The notes: generated by a model not told the origin, from the letters alone. A stretch of 64,000 nucleotides of DNA from Bdellovibrionales bacterium (GCA_018646675.1 JABGUH010000009.1:39021-103020), one strand, 5' to 3'; counted from the first letter of the stretch, positions 16,662 to 26,819 are shown. Numbers and translations: made by a program.

Positions 16662-18098
16662 TTAGCTGTGGCGTCGCTGTTGGCGGCCAGAGGAGAAGCT
16701 ACCTCTGGAGCGACGACGTCCATTTCTATTGCCACTACTTTTTTTATTGCTGCTGTTTTTTACCACCTCGATATTTGATTCATCAATGCGGCGAATTTGC
16801 GTATTAAAGTGATAGGAGAAGAGTAGTTTCATCATCTGCTCTTTTGATAGATCTTGCATGTAGTGGGCGAAGTGCTCAAAGCTATCATCAATATTAAAGG
16901 CATGATCGCGATCAACAATTGCCACTTTTAAACCATCCATCTTCTTTAGTTCGTTTTTAATTTTAGCTTTTTTGATCTCTGTTGGATGGGGTAGAGCAAA
17001 GGCGGTCATTTTATGATTGGTTAAAGACTCAATATGTTTTTTACGGCCAATCTCCCCTGGTGTCATGAAGCTGATCGCTTGGCCATCCAGTCCGGCCCGG
17101 CCAGTGCGGCCAATCCGATGAATGTAGGATTCACTTTGGCGAGGTAACCCCATATTAATAACATGGGTTAGGTTGGAGACATCGATTCCTCTTGCGGCGA
17201 CATCGGTGCAGATTAGTATGGAGGAGCGCTTCTGCGAGAAACGTTTCATAGCAGCATCGCGCTGAGTTTGGTTGAGTTCTCCGTGTAGTGCCACTACCGA
17301 GATCCCTTGCAGCAGTAGCCGTTCAGACAGCTCTTTAGTTTCGAGGCGCGTTTCACAAAAGATCATCCCATAGAAATCTGGTGTGACATCGATAAAGCGT
17401 TGGAGGGCATCAGGGAAGTGTCTCTTTCTAAGAACACAGTAGTACTGCTTAATTTTGCTACCACCCATCATCCGTTCGCTACCAGTAACAACCTTGGGTT
17501 TGGAAAATTTATTTTCGATCAATTTGATAATGGGTTCAGGCATAGTGGCCGAGAACATCCACATTCGTTTTGTAGATTGAAGCGAGTCAATAATTAGCTG
17601 GACATCTTCAATAAAGCCCATATTTAACATCTCATCAGCTTCATCAATGATTAGTTGTTGGCAGTTACTAAGCTCGATCTTCTTCTGCTTTAATAGATCA
17701 ATAATTCGTCCCGGAGTTCCCACTACTATTTGGGGTCGGCCTTTGCTTAAAGCTGACAGCTGCTTGTCGTAGGGGACACCGCCATAGATGGTGGTGGAGT
17801 TTAGAGGTAGGTAGGCGGCCAGTTTCTCAACTTCACGGTGAATCTGACGTGCCAGTTCACGGGTGGGGGCCAAAATAAGTGCTTGAATATGAGTTGCCTC
17901 AAAATCGATCTGCTCCAGTAGCGGGATCAAAAAGGCTGCGGTCTTACCGGTACCGGTCTGGGCCTGGCCGACAAAGTCTCCCTGCCAGCTATTCAACACC
18001 GGTATGGTTTTAGTCTGAATTTCGGTGGGCTCAGTAAAGCCCATGATATCAATCGCCTGTTTGATCGGGTCTGAGATATTAAACTGGGTAAATGACAT
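16662..18098 (-). CDS. DEAD-box RNA helicase
   Basis: ATP-dependent RNA helicase, likely in RNA decay or ribosome assembly. All motifs are present: Q motif FTEPTEIQ, motif I AQTGTGKT (46-53), PTREL, TPGR, DEAD (152-155), SAT (183-185), CTDVAARGIDV and HRIGRTGR. The 478-residue length and an arginine/serine-rich basic tail (RNGRRRSRGSFSSGR) suggest a CshA/RhlE/DeaD-like enzyme with an RNA-binding tail. I cannot decide which of these it is. The SD GGAGAGG precedes the ATG. Confidence 0.93.
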   Translation of the reverse strand: MSFTQFNISDPIKQAIDIMGFTEPTEIQTKTIPVLNSWQGDFVGQAQTGTGKTAAFLIPLLEQIDFEATHIQALILAPTRELARQIHREVEKLAAYLPLNSTTIYGGVPYDKQLSALSKGRPQIVVGTPGRIIDLLKQKKIELSNCQQLIIDEADEMLNMGFIEDVQLIIDSLQSTKRMWMFSATMPEPIIKLIENKFSKPKVVTGSERMMGGSKIKQYYCVLRKRHFPDALQRFIDVTPDFYGMIFCETRLETKELSERLLLQGISVVALHGELNQTQRDAAMKRFSQKRSSILICTDVAARGIDVSNLTHVINMGLPRQSESYIHRIGRTGRAGLDGQAISFMTPGEIGRKKHIESLTNHKMTAFALPHPTEIKKAKIKNELKKMDGLKVAIVDRDHAFNIDDSFEHFAHYMQDLSKEQMMKLLFSYHFNTQIRRIDESNIEVVKNSSNKKSSGNRNGRRRSRGSFSSGRQQRRHS

Positions 18099-18428
18099 GG
18101 CCTCTCCAAAATTATTAGTGCCGGCACATATACAAACAAAGAAAGGTGCGACAAGAGTTGTTTAACTTAGAGGTTATGACTGACTATTGGTTAAAAGTAT
18201 AATGAATTGTAGGATTTACCTGCCTTGGGGGTTGGGTCAATTACTGATCAAAATGCAACTCTTTGTGGCAGCTCTGGGCACTATATCTCGAGGGTGTCTG
18301 AAATCATTTCAATAGGTTAACGGTTTTGTTTATAGAAACTAGAATAAATAGATTATTTTTAAATATACGCCAGTTTATAACCGACAAGAGGAGTAGAGGT
18401 TTATGTTCAAAGAGGTGACGAAATTAGG
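18099..18428. other. Intergenic region between divergent helicase and giant-protein genes
   Basis: About 330 nt without a long gene. It must hold the promoters of both divergent genes. A perfect TATAAT at 18198-18203 on the plus strand is the best -10 candidate, but no well-spaced -35 accompanies it. The 3' end holds a 9-codon leader ORF (listed separately). I saw no riboswitch, tRNA or repeat. Confidence 0.5.
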
Positions 18429-18432
18429 ATGA
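18403..18432 (+). CDS. Nine-codon leader peptide overlapping the giant gene
   Basis: ATG at 18403, sequence MFKEVTKLG, stop TGA at 18430-18432. A purine-rich SD region (AGGAGTAGAGG) lies directly upstream with good spacing. The stop overlaps the start of the 2103-residue gene as ATGA, while that gene itself has only a weak, distant SD. The arrangement suggests translational coupling or leader control. The peptide itself need not have a function. Confidence 0.5.
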   Translation: MFKEVTKLG

Positions 18433-21400
18433 AGTTGGGGACAAAGGTCAATCTAATTATACTATTTGTGGCATTGCTTACGATGTACACGCCTTCGTAT
18501 GCCGGTACCAGTGGCAGTCAAGAACAATTTTTTGCTCATCAGTTTTGCTCTCGGCCCGACTATGCCTCACGTGACAGTGAGTTAGAAAGGAGCAGTAAGC
18601 TTCAAAAAGATATACTTAAAAAGTGTGTAGAAAAATTCAAACGGAGCTCGCCCAGAAATTATAAGAGCAGGATCTCTTCTTGGATTAGCAAAATCACCAA
18701 GCAGAGACGGAGGTATAGTACTCATAGTAGTAACGATGGAACTGCACATATAGAGCAACTTACGGTCAGAAGATTAGCGAACCTAGAGTTAGGAAGGGAA
18801 CTCTGTCCCACCTACGCAGTTGAAGTTAGCTATCTGCAAAATGAGGTCAGCAAGATCTCCTTTGGTACATTTTGGCTTGATGTCTTAAATAGTAAGGAGG
18901 GGCTGGAGACTCTTGCAGACGTAATGTTTGACTCAGTATTTAAGTGGCTTGACAGTGAGTTAGAGAGTAAGGGTGATGCTATAATAATTGACCCTAAAAC
19001 TGACAAGGTAGCAAGGGATACCCCATTTTTAAAAGCGATGGGATTGGGGAGCACAACTCTATTTGCACTATTTAAATCAAAGAAAAAAAATGTCGCCTCT
19101 TTTATCGCCGACTTGGTAGATGAACCAGAAACTAGATCTGAGAGAGAAGAGCGGGCCCGTCAAGTCAACCAGATGATAAATGTAGTGCGGGATTTAAAGT
19201 TAAATCAGAACTCAGAGCGTAAGGGTAAATATCATCAGTATGGAAAGCGTTTGTTTCGTCAAATGTTTGTTGCAACAGTTGACCGAGATGATGAGTATGA
19301 TGGCCAGATGTCGAAGGTCGAGAGTGATGTATTTAATATGAGCAGTGAATTGGCCAAAGATCTTGCTGATGAGTACATCAAAAAGTTCGCTAAACAGACA
19401 GGAGATTTAGTCTCCCACTGGCCGGATAAGACTGAGATTGGCAGTGTGGTTAGTTATCTATTGGGCAGCAGCACCAACTCACCCGATCAGAGTATTGACC
19501 GGGAGTTTAACTTCTTTCCTAACTCGACGGTCAATGGCAAACACTTAAGAGGCAATCTTAAGTCATGCATCTCCTGTGCTCTCTCTCTCTCCGCCTTTGC
19601 TCAATGCTACCAGCAGGCAGGGAATAAAATTGAACTGGAGATGTACAAGTGGGGTGCAGATCGTTTAAAGATCTCCAATCAGCAGTTAGAGGATGGTAAA
19701 GGTGCATTTAGATCATATCTCTTGGCAGGTCTGCCTCAGCGTTCAAACGATCCAGTCGCAAAACAGTATCAGCAACAGTTAAGAAATCTTAAAAAGAGAG
19801 TTGGGGACAAGGTGAGGAAATTGGTCTTGAATCTTCCCGATAGTATTCAGCTTGGAAAGTTAGATGATATGATTGATCAAGAGGTGATAGACTCTAGCGA
19901 ATACCGTATGCTTGCGGCCAAGTACTCTATAACCGAGGCAACGAGAGATGGGGCAAGAGATATCTTCTCGAAGCTCTACCAAGCAGTCGGTCATAGTCAA
20001 GAGGAGCTTTCGGCCCTTTCATCAGCTGAAAGGGCGCTCTATTTACAAAAATTCCAAAAGATAAAAGATCTGGAGGAGCGTATGCTCAACCAGAAGGTGC
20101 CGGATGCCTTTGCAAAAATATTTGCAGCTAAGAAATTTGCAGATAAGGATCAGCAGTTTATAACAGAATATCTGTTAGATAATCATAAAAATCTAGTCAA
20201 GGAGCTCTTGGGGACAGTGCCAGCAGAGCTAAAAGATCCTCAAACCGCTAAACTGATATCTGAGCTGTCGGATGTCATGGCGATAAAGGTGGCAAAGAGC
20301 TTAAAAATTGATCCGGCCAACCATCAACAGTATGAACAGTTAAAGGCGCACCTTCGATATAATAGTCAGTTTGCCACAGGTGAAATTATAGAAGCGGTTG
20401 AGCGGATACAGCAGGGTGATGGGGAGGTTTTTACAAGTACGCGGGATGAGTTGCAGTTGGCAGCAAGAAATATTGTCCTTAGCTATAGTGATGAGAAAAG
20501 TGCCGGGCCATTGCAACTTTCTCAGCTGGCGGCACAAGCACTTCGTGGCCACCTTGAGGTAGTGCCGATTGTAGATCAGGCGGCGTTGGCATCTCCCGAA
20601 TATGCTCGCTTAGAGCAATCCCTTGTTCGCTCGTTAACATCATTTATTGATCGCTCAAGAGAGGAGATAAAGAGTAGTCCTAGTAGTGTTAAAAACTACC
20701 TTGGCACGATGGAGCAGAGAGTTGTCCGTTATTTAAATGAGGAGTTCTTTCTTGACCCAGAGGTTAAAGCGGATGCCAAGCAGTTTTTTGGAGTGGTTAT
20801 CCAGAATAACATTGTTGAAAAATTGCACCTTCTCTTTGATCAAAAAGAGGTCGATAAATTGCGAAGTAAGCTTAGACAGACTCCACCTTTGACCGCTGAG
20901 CAAAAACAAAACCTGCTGAGTGATTATTTAGCTAGTAAAAGGTCAACTCATCCGAATGAGGTCACTCTAATTCACTCTTTAGAGTCTAACCTACTGCAAG
21001 TGGTTGATGAGTTTATGCAGAAGAAGAGGTCGGAAACATTTACAGACCTTATGGATGAGATTCAAAGAGAAATAGCAGATAGTATGATGAAAGCAGGAGT
21101 CAAAATTGGTCAGGACTTTGAGCAAATGGGCCGACAGGGCCTGTCTGAAATCAGATCGAACATCGAAAGTAAATTCAAGGTAAAGAGACTTAAAACCAAG
21201 CAAGCCCTAGGTGAATATCTCGAAAAAATGAGTTTGGTACTATTTGATCAGAACTCCGGTTTTTCAAGTGAGCTGTCAAAAAGGGTAGAAAATAGACGAG
21301 CAAAACAGAACGGAAGGGTTACAATCGCCGAACTTGAGCAAGAGGTCGTTGCTGTAATATCATCCAAGATGTTTACCGCCGATCAAAAGGAGCCACTATC

Positions 21401-24400
21401 AAAATTGTTACATAGCTATCTGGAAGAGAAAATTGAAAAGATTGAGAATTCTCTATTCCTTCTATTTAAGATAGATTCTAATGATAGTATCCCAGACGTT
21501 CAAAAAAAAGCTGAAGCGATAATGAAAATACATAGCTATTTTATTGGATTAAAACGAAATATCTCCTCCGCCATAGATGAGAATCTTGACCAAATTCTTG
21601 CGAGTGCCGCTGGGACAGAAAGTTTCGATGCTCTCTTTTTCAAAATTGACGATAGTATCAGACAAGGGGTATACGATTTTTTGGACCCGAGCAAATATCA
21701 TTGGAATGATATTGCTCAAACTATTTTGAATTTTTATGGTGAAAAATTTAAAGTAGCATTTGGTCTGAATCAGGAAGATCAAATCGCAATTGACCAGGTA
21801 ATAACAAGACTAGTTGAAGATCTGCCGCGAAAATTTTTAAATGACTTTAGAGTTGGGGTTAAGAGTGGTAGCTCGCTAGTCGACCTCGGGGATGATATCT
21901 CCCGAGAGCTAGGGCTGGCATTTAAGAAAAACATTTTAGAGGATAGACAACTCCATAAAAGTGTAAACAGCTCCTTGCGGATTGTCTTTGACAAGCTGAT
22001 TGGAACAAAAACCGATGAGGACTCTCCTCTATGGAAGGAGAATATTTTTGCATTAAAAAAATCCATGCTACAGGGAGTAGGCGACCTTTTCTCCGACCTA
22101 CGTGACGTAGACTTACAGAGAGAAGAAGCGATTCATCTGCACTTAGACAAAGTTGATACTCTGGCAAAAGAGAGTTATCGCAATCAACAACTTGTTAGCA
22201 AGCTGCTCGATCTAAAGAAAATGGTTGAAGCAAAGGAGTCAAAGAAAAAAATCAGAGAGATGACTGATGATATTAGATACTTGATGGCCAATGAGACAGA
22301 GGTAGACCGAGCAGAGATCGAAGGTATGTTAAGTGGACTGTGGGAGAACTATTCCGGATTGAAACTAAGTACTGATGAGGTGGCAACTGCAGTCGAGAAG
22401 CGAACATTAGAGTTGATAAACGAGCAGTTCTCCTGTGGCAAGAATAAGGAGTTGATTGCCAGCGCTCTATATTCAGCAATTTATAATGACAAAATGCATG
22501 TGAAATTTAGTGACTACCTTAAAGCAAACCCTATCGCCTGTCCTCCAATCAAGCGGAGAGAGTCACAAAACGTCTCTTGTCAGCGTGGCAGTGAAACTCC
22601 TGGAATGAAGAGTTTTTCTGACGTGATGGGACGATCTCTCCACCTGCTTGGTGCTAAAAAAAGTGAAAACATATCTTCATATATTGGCCGAGTAAATGGG
22701 GGAGATGGTGTTGGGTTGGTTAAGAATTTGTGGCAGGAGATGCAAAACCTTCTGCGATATCAGGTTTTTTGCAATAAACCAGACTACGCTAAAGATTTTT
22801 GTACTGAACAGAGTGGTGAAAAGGTTGCGGCCCTGAGCTGTCTTGGTGAAGAGGAGATTAAACAAAACTTTAGGGCCCCAATGACCAAGGCGATACTCTT
22901 TTTAAGGGATTTGGCCAGTCTTGAGAGTGAAAAATATGGTAAATCTTGTCAGAAACTGGCCCACAAATATTTAAGTCCAGCAAAAACAGATGAAATTTTT
23001 AAAAAAGTTCAAGATGTTGCAAGAAATAGAGATGTAAGTGTTTTGTCCAATCCAGGGATATTCTTAGCGGAGATGCTCAAAGATAGTGAAGCTCAGACGC
23101 CATCTTTGGCCGATTGTACCATTATCTCTCAAAGTATTAGACTTGCTAACGAGTTTCCTTCCGATGAGGAAATAGAGAAACAAGTCGGCGCTAATAACGC
23201 AAAAGTTGCTAAGCGAGTAAAGCAGTTTCTCTCTCCTGATGGTATTGATCAGTTGTTGAGTACCGAAATTGCACAAAAGGCGCGCCAAAAACTAGAAGCA
23301 GCTACTTATGATTTTCTGTTGAATCTCAGTGAAGATGGTGCTCAAGTAAAGTTCAAACAAAAGACAATGGAGGTAGTATCTAACGATATCCTTGCTCTCA
23401 CCTTTAAAGATAAAGATGCACAAGAAGAATTTATGCTAGGGCTGTCACGCTCTTCAGTTAGAGATGCATTTAAAGAGATCGTTCCATACCATTTGGGGAG
23501 TAGCATGTTCTACTCTTTTGTTGTGCCGGTTGATGATATTGTCGATAATGTTCTGGATAGTAAAAGTCTGGATCTGACAGAGCTTGACATAAAAAGGATG
23601 AGAACTTTGGCACCTGAATGCTTTGATAAACTAAGCAAGGAGTCGACGGCACCATTATTTCTAGTCACCAATATGTCGATTGGTCAGGTGGTTAGCAGTG
23701 CTGATAAACAGCTGGAGGCAGATAAAAAGAGTGCGGAGGAAACGATAAGGATAAATGATTCCCTGAGAGTTTCACAGATGTATTCAAGGTGTGGAATGAG
23801 CTTTTTTCATGACAATGACATCTCATTTAAGCCTGAAGTTGAACAGGGGATAGTTGATACTGCGACGGCACTACACCAGGCGGTCAACAGTATGTTATTT
23901 TTGTTAGAATCAGTTGAAACCTATACTAATGCGGGAAATGTTTCTGGCAAAATGTCGATGCCGATCGCCTACGATGCGGCAGCCGGTGTTGAACGAAGAC
24001 TACGGTTAGACATGGAAAACGAAAATTTGAATAATATGATGGTTGCGATTGGTAGTATGATGGGTGAAGAAGATGAGAAGTCAACGCCTGAACAGGAGAG
24101 GGCAAAAAGCTTGACAGAAAAATTAAGCTCCCCTTCTGCTGAAAAAAACGAGGGGCTTGGAGTTGCTGGCTGGTACAATGCATTTATGAACTGGCAAGAT
24201 TTTACTACAAAAGCATATAAAAATAATAATGAAATTTTAGGACCTCTGGTTGAGAATATCGGGATGATTAACCAGTGGGTTAATAAATACAAGCGGCGCT
24301 CCCTGCTGCTCAGAGATGCGATCAGGTTTAGTGGAAATATCAGGGTAAAAAATTTAGAACGTAAGAGAGTAAATTTTATAAATAAACTTGAGGAGAGTTA

Positions 24401-24740
24401 CAAAGATCGTTTTGAAGACAAAGTTTGTAGTGGTTGGTTTAGCAGTTGTCAGCTGTTAGGGCATAAGCCGGCCAAAATGTACGCAAATAAAATCTTTAAA
24501 GAGTTGCTCAGTAAAGTTGGCAAGCCTACAAATTGGAAGGGGCTAAAGGCAGATCTTCGATATAATTTTCTAAAACTTAGCTGCCGAGGGGATACGGCGT
24601 GTGAAGATGAAAGATCCTCTGAGGCAGATGATTTTGCCAAGGATGAGGTGAATGCCTTTCGTCAGAACCAAGAGATGATCGAGGATTTTTACTACATTGA
24701 AAAATGTCTGGCATGTAAGGACGGAGAGTGTTCTGTCTAG
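18429..24740 (+). CDS. Giant exported alpha-helical protein of unknown function
   Basis: A 2103-residue protein that I do not recognise. The signal peptide covers residues 1-25 and ends PSYA-G, so it is exported. The sequence is charged and strongly helical, with coiled-coil-like stretches. Cysteines are clustered at both ends: none occurs between C393 and C1336, a 942-residue gap. FCSRPDYA at 39-46 recurs as FCNKPDYA at 1447-1454, hinting at a duplicated module. The C-terminus ends in a small Cys-rich knot (CLACKDGEC). No transmembrane segment, enzyme motif or lipobox was seen. It may be a long structural or surface protein. Translation is likely coupled to the 9-codon leader. Confidence 0.85.
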   Translation: MKLGTKVNLIILFVALLTMYTPSYAGTSGSQEQFFAHQFCSRPDYASRDSELERSSKLQKDILKKCVEKFKRSSPRNYKSRISSWISKITKQRRRYSTHSSNDGTAHIEQLTVRRLANLELGRELCPTYAVEVSYLQNEVSKISFGTFWLDVLNSKEGLETLADVMFDSVFKWLDSELESKGDAIIIDPKTDKVARDTPFLKAMGLGSTTLFALFKSKKKNVASFIADLVDEPETRSEREERARQVNQMINVVRDLKLNQNSERKGKYHQYGKRLFRQMFVATVDRDDEYDGQMSKVESDVFNMSSELAKDLADEYIKKFAKQTGDLVSHWPDKTEIGSVVSYLLGSSTNSPDQSIDREFNFFPNSTVNGKHLRGNLKSCISCALSLSAFAQCYQQAGNKIELEMYKWGADRLKISNQQLEDGKGAFRSYLLAGLPQRSNDPVAKQYQQQLRNLKKRVGDKVRKLVLNLPDSIQLGKLDDMIDQEVIDSSEYRMLAAKYSITEATRDGARDIFSKLYQAVGHSQEELSALSSAERALYLQKFQKIKDLEERMLNQKVPDAFAKIFAAKKFADKDQQFITEYLLDNHKNLVKELLGTVPAELKDPQTAKLISELSDVMAIKVAKSLKIDPANHQQYEQLKAHLRYNSQFATGEIIEAVERIQQGDGEVFTSTRDELQLAARNIVLSYSDEKSAGPLQLSQLAAQALRGHLEVVPIVDQAALASPEYARLEQSLVRSLTSFIDRSREEIKSSPSSVKNYLGTMEQRVVRYLNEEFFLDPEVKADAKQFFGVVIQNNIVEKLHLLFDQKEVDKLRSKLRQTPPLTAEQKQNLLSDYLASKRSTHPNEVTLIHSLESNLLQVVDEFMQKKRSETFTDLMDEIQREIADSMMKAGVKIGQDFEQMGRQGLSEIRSNIESKFKVKRLKTKQALGEYLEKMSLVLFDQNSGFSSELSKRVENRRAKQNGRVTIAELEQEVVAVISSKMFTADQKEPLSKLLHSYLEEKIEKIENSLFLLFKIDSNDSIPDVQKKAEAIMKIHSYFIGLKRNISSAIDENLDQILASAAGTESFDALFFKIDDSIRQGVYDFLDPSKYHWNDIAQTILNFYGEKFKVAFGLNQEDQIAIDQVITRLVEDLPRKFLNDFRVGVKSGSSLVDLGDDISRELGLAFKKNILEDRQLHKSVNSSLRIVFDKLIGTKTDEDSPLWKENIFALKKSMLQGVGDLFSDLRDVDLQREEAIHLHLDKVDTLAKESYRNQQLVSKLLDLKKMVEAKESKKKIREMTDDIRYLMANETEVDRAEIEGMLSGLWENYSGLKLSTDEVATAVEKRTLELINEQFSCGKNKELIASALYSAIYNDKMHVKFSDYLKANPIACPPIKRRESQNVSCQRGSETPGMKSFSDVMGRSLHLLGAKKSENISSYIGRVNGGDGVGLVKNLWQEMQNLLRYQVFCNKPDYAKDFCTEQSGEKVAALSCLGEEEIKQNFRAPMTKAILFLRDLASLESEKYGKSCQKLAHKYLSPAKTDEIFKKVQDVARNRDVSVLSNPGIFLAEMLKDSEAQTPSLADCTIISQSIRLANEFPSDEEIEKQVGANNAKVAKRVKQFLSPDGIDQLLSTEIAQKARQKLEAATYDFLLNLSEDGAQVKFKQKTMEVVSNDILALTFKDKDAQEEFMLGLSRSSVRDAFKEIVPYHLGSSMFYSFVVPVDDIVDNVLDSKSLDLTELDIKRMRTLAPECFDKLSKESTAPLFLVTNMSIGQVVSSADKQLEADKKSAEETIRINDSLRVSQMYSRCGMSFFHDNDISFKPEVEQGIVDTATALHQAVNSMLFLLESVETYTNAGNVSGKMSMPIAYDAAAGVERRLRLDMENENLNNMMVAIGSMMGEEDEKSTPEQERAKSLTEKLSSPSAEKNEGLGVAGWYNAFMNWQDFTTKAYKNNNEILGPLVENIGMINQWVNKYKRRSLLLRDAIRFSGNIRVKNLERKRVNFINKLEESYKDRFEDKVCSGWFSSCQLLGHKPAKMYANKIFKELLSKVGKPTNWKGLKADLRYNFLKLSCRGDTACEDERSSEADDFAKDEVNAFRQNQEMIEDFYYIEKCLACKDGECSV

Positions 24741-24857
24741 TGGCAGTATTGCGGTCACGCTGGTCATTTTTGTGCAAAACTTTGGTCAATCATCTTACTT
24801 CAAGATAAGCAACCCAATAATAATAGCATCTTGTAAAGGCAGGAGTAGCACAGCTAA

Positions 24858-24886
24858 TTGCAGTGTAATCAATAGGCAATTATGCT
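24858..24886 (+). promoter_or_regulatory. Sigma70-type promoter candidate
   Basis: TTGCAG at 24858-24863 and TATGCT at 24881-24886, separated by 17 nt. The predicted start of transcription is about 24893, directly before the GGGAG SD of the coiled-coil gene. The -35 matches 5 of 6 consensus bases and the -10 matches 4 of 6. Confidence 0.4.
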
Positions 24887-24906
24887 ATTATATCGGGAGT
24901 AACTAA

Positions 24907-25293
24907 TTGAGAGATGCAATGGATCTAACAAAAAGACATTTTGATCAAATTGGCGAGTTTGTTCAGGAAAATCTTTCCAATTGGGCACAAAAACTATCGC
25001 TAGTCAGTAACGATCAAACATTTCAAAGACAGACTCTTGTTTTAGAGACTGAGCTTAAACATCAAAGAGAGATGATGCAAGAAAATTTTAGGCAGGTTGA
25101 TAAGAGATTTGAGCAGGTTGATAAGAGATTTGAGCTGGTTGATAAAAGATTTGAAGAGATGACTAGTAATTTTAACATTAGGTTTGAAAATTCCAGAGAG
25201 GACTTCAAAAGTATGTTCAACTTCATGAAGTGGCAGACGGGTCTAGGTTTTGCCATGGTGATGGGAATTTATATTAAGCTATTTATCGGATAG
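24907..25293 (+). CDS. Coiled-coil protein with C-terminal membrane anchor
   Basis: A 128-residue protein with a long amphipathic coiled coil and one C-terminal hydrophobic segment (LGFAMVMGIYIKLFIG). It should be tail-anchored in the inner membrane. Three tandem 7-residue units of the form QVDKRFE occupy about residues 63-83. The layout is like small DUF1640/CCDC90-type proteins, but the family is not certain. The start may be TTG at 24907 (GGGAG 7 nt upstream) or ATG at 24919. It lies downstream of the giant secreted protein but appears to have its own promoter. Confidence 0.7.
   Translation: MRDAMDLTKRHFDQIGEFVQENLSNWAQKLSLVSNDQTFQRQTLVLETELKHQREMMQENFRQVDKRFEQVDKRFELVDKRFEEMTSNFNIRFENSREDFKSMFNFMKWQTGLGFAMVMGIYIKLFIG
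25093..25155 (+). repeat. Three 21-bp in-frame tandem repeats
   Basis: Units at 25093-25113 and 25114-25134 are identical. The third, at 25135-25155, differs at three positions. Each encodes one heptad of the coiled coil, so unit number could change by slippage without breaking the frame. Confidence 0.9.
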
Positions 25294-25370
25294 TATATCG
25301 GCACTAAAACTGCGCAAAAAGCTTAGTAATCCCATCGCCAAAAAACTCCTGCATTTATTATTTATATTAA

Positions 25371-26642
25371 TTAATTATTTGAAGCCTGAAATGTAATTGT
25401 CATCGTTGTTCCGTGATTACTGCTGCTTTTTGATTGTTCTATACTGTCTATGTCAATTGTGCCACCCAGTATTTCTAAAATACGAACTAGGATTGGAATT
25501 CCATGGCCAGTTCCCAGTTCACCATGAGTGCCACGCCGGTTTGTTTTACGTTCAAATGAGCTGAGGGATGGAATTAATTCTGTTGGGATACCAATGCCAT
25601 AGTCTTGAATTGATATCTTAACTTCGTTCTCTATTCTACGGCATGAAATATCAATGCGGTCATTTTCGGAGGAAAATTTGATTGAATTATTTAGAATGTT
25701 GACCAACACTTGAGTTTTAAGAAGAGAGTGACTGCTCATGATTGAAATATTGTCCTTTATTGAGGCAAGATTTATCTCAATCTTTTTCTCTTCTGCCTTT
25801 GGCAGGACAAGATCGATCGCTTCTTGAATACAAACATTAATATTTACCGGTTCGATATCAATTTTTATTGTTTCATCATCAATCATTTTTAGTGTTGTAA
25901 CATCAATTAGCAATTTTTCTAAGGTGGAGATGGTATGTTCAGATCTTGTTAGCTGTTTGTTGTCGTTAGTATTATTGGTTTGCTTTTTTTGGGTAGCACG
26001 AATATCCATCTTTAGGACTGTTAGCGCATTTGCCACATCGTGTACAAGTAGTCGCATTAACATATCAATTTGCTCGGTTTTGCTCTGTAGTCTATTCATC
26101 GACTCATCTTCGGTGCGAATGAAATTAATTAGGATGGAAAAAGAAAAAAGTGAAAGTAAGATAAAGTTAACTATCTTTTGCTCTTGATATTCATTAGCGC
26201 TTAGTAAAACTGGCCCACGAATTCCCAACGATTCTAGTTTCCAAAATATGGCAAATGCAATGATGACTAAAATTACTCCAAGATATCCACCACGTTTACC
26301 CCAAATCGTTCCTCCCAAGATGGGTGAAACCATCATCCAGAATAGACCTGGTGCTTTAACTCCTCCGGCCATAAAAATAAGGGTATATCCTACGGTAAGA
26401 GCAATAGTGATGTATGGTGCTGCGACGAGGTTATAGTTACCGGTTTTACGATAGATGAAAGGGATAAATATAAGGGCGATTAGAGGAGGGAGTATGTAGT
26501 AAATAGCACTAGATACGTGGTGGACTGTTACATATCGATAGGTGAAGTAAAATGGGAGCAGAATTATAAATGGCAAGGAGAAATAGATGTAGCGCAGTTT
26601 GCGTTCGATCTCATACTCAGTCATTGTATTTGAAATGCTCAT
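25371..26642 (-). CDS. Membrane sensor histidine kinase
   Basis: Two-component sensor kinase of 423 residues. The N-terminal ~175 residues form about six transmembrane helices with no large periplasmic domain, suggesting it senses a membrane or intracellular cue. The phosphoacceptor is H201 in HDVANAL, a variant H-box. The ATPase domain has N-box NILNNSIKFSS, G1 DYGIGIP and a G2 region GELGTGHGIPILVRIL. No response regulator is adjacent, so it is an orphan. No clear SD was seen before the ATG. Confidence 0.88.
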   Translation of the reverse strand: MSISNTMTEYEIERKLRYIYFSLPFIILLPFYFTYRYVTVHHVSSAIYYILPPLIALIFIPFIYRKTGNYNLVAAPYITIALTVGYTLIFMAGGVKAPGLFWMMVSPILGGTIWGKRGGYLGVILVIIAFAIFWKLESLGIRGPVLLSANEYQEQKIVNFILLSLFSFSILINFIRTEDESMNRLQSKTEQIDMLMRLLVHDVANALTVLKMDIRATQKKQTNNTNDNKQLTRSEHTISTLEKLLIDVTTLKMIDDETIKIDIEPVNINVCIQEAIDLVLPKAEEKKIEINLASIKDNISIMSSHSLLKTQVLVNILNNSIKFSSENDRIDISCRRIENEVKISIQDYGIGIPTELIPSLSSFERKTNRRGTHGELGTGHGIPILVRILEILGGTIDIDSIEQSKSSSNHGTTMTITFQASNN

Positions 26643-26746
26643 TTGCTAGTAGCCTAGGATAATAGTTAAGGTACACTACAGTATATATTGTCCCTCTGGC
26701 CGATCAGATAGATGGCAGAAATTTCCGAGTAGAGATACTATAAAAT

Positions 26747-26787
26747 AGAAAAAGGGCCAAAGTTGCACCGTTGCAACCTTGGCCCTT
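26747..26787 (-). terminator. Rho-independent terminator for the minus-strand gene at 26820
   Basis: 16-bp stem (arms 26752-26767 and 26772-26787; one pair is G-U on the minus transcript) with loop 26768-26771. On the minus strand it is followed directly by a T run at 26751-26747. It sits 33 nt after the stop of the secreted unknown. This is the clearest intrinsic terminator in the window. Confidence 0.85.
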
Positions 26788-26819
26788 GGTTATGATCTTT
26801 AGAAAATAGTTAAACTATT

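Noticed and set aside
25093..25155. Tandem repeats considered as a CRISPR-like array
   Set aside because: Units are contiguous without spacers and encode heptads in frame. No cas genes are present.
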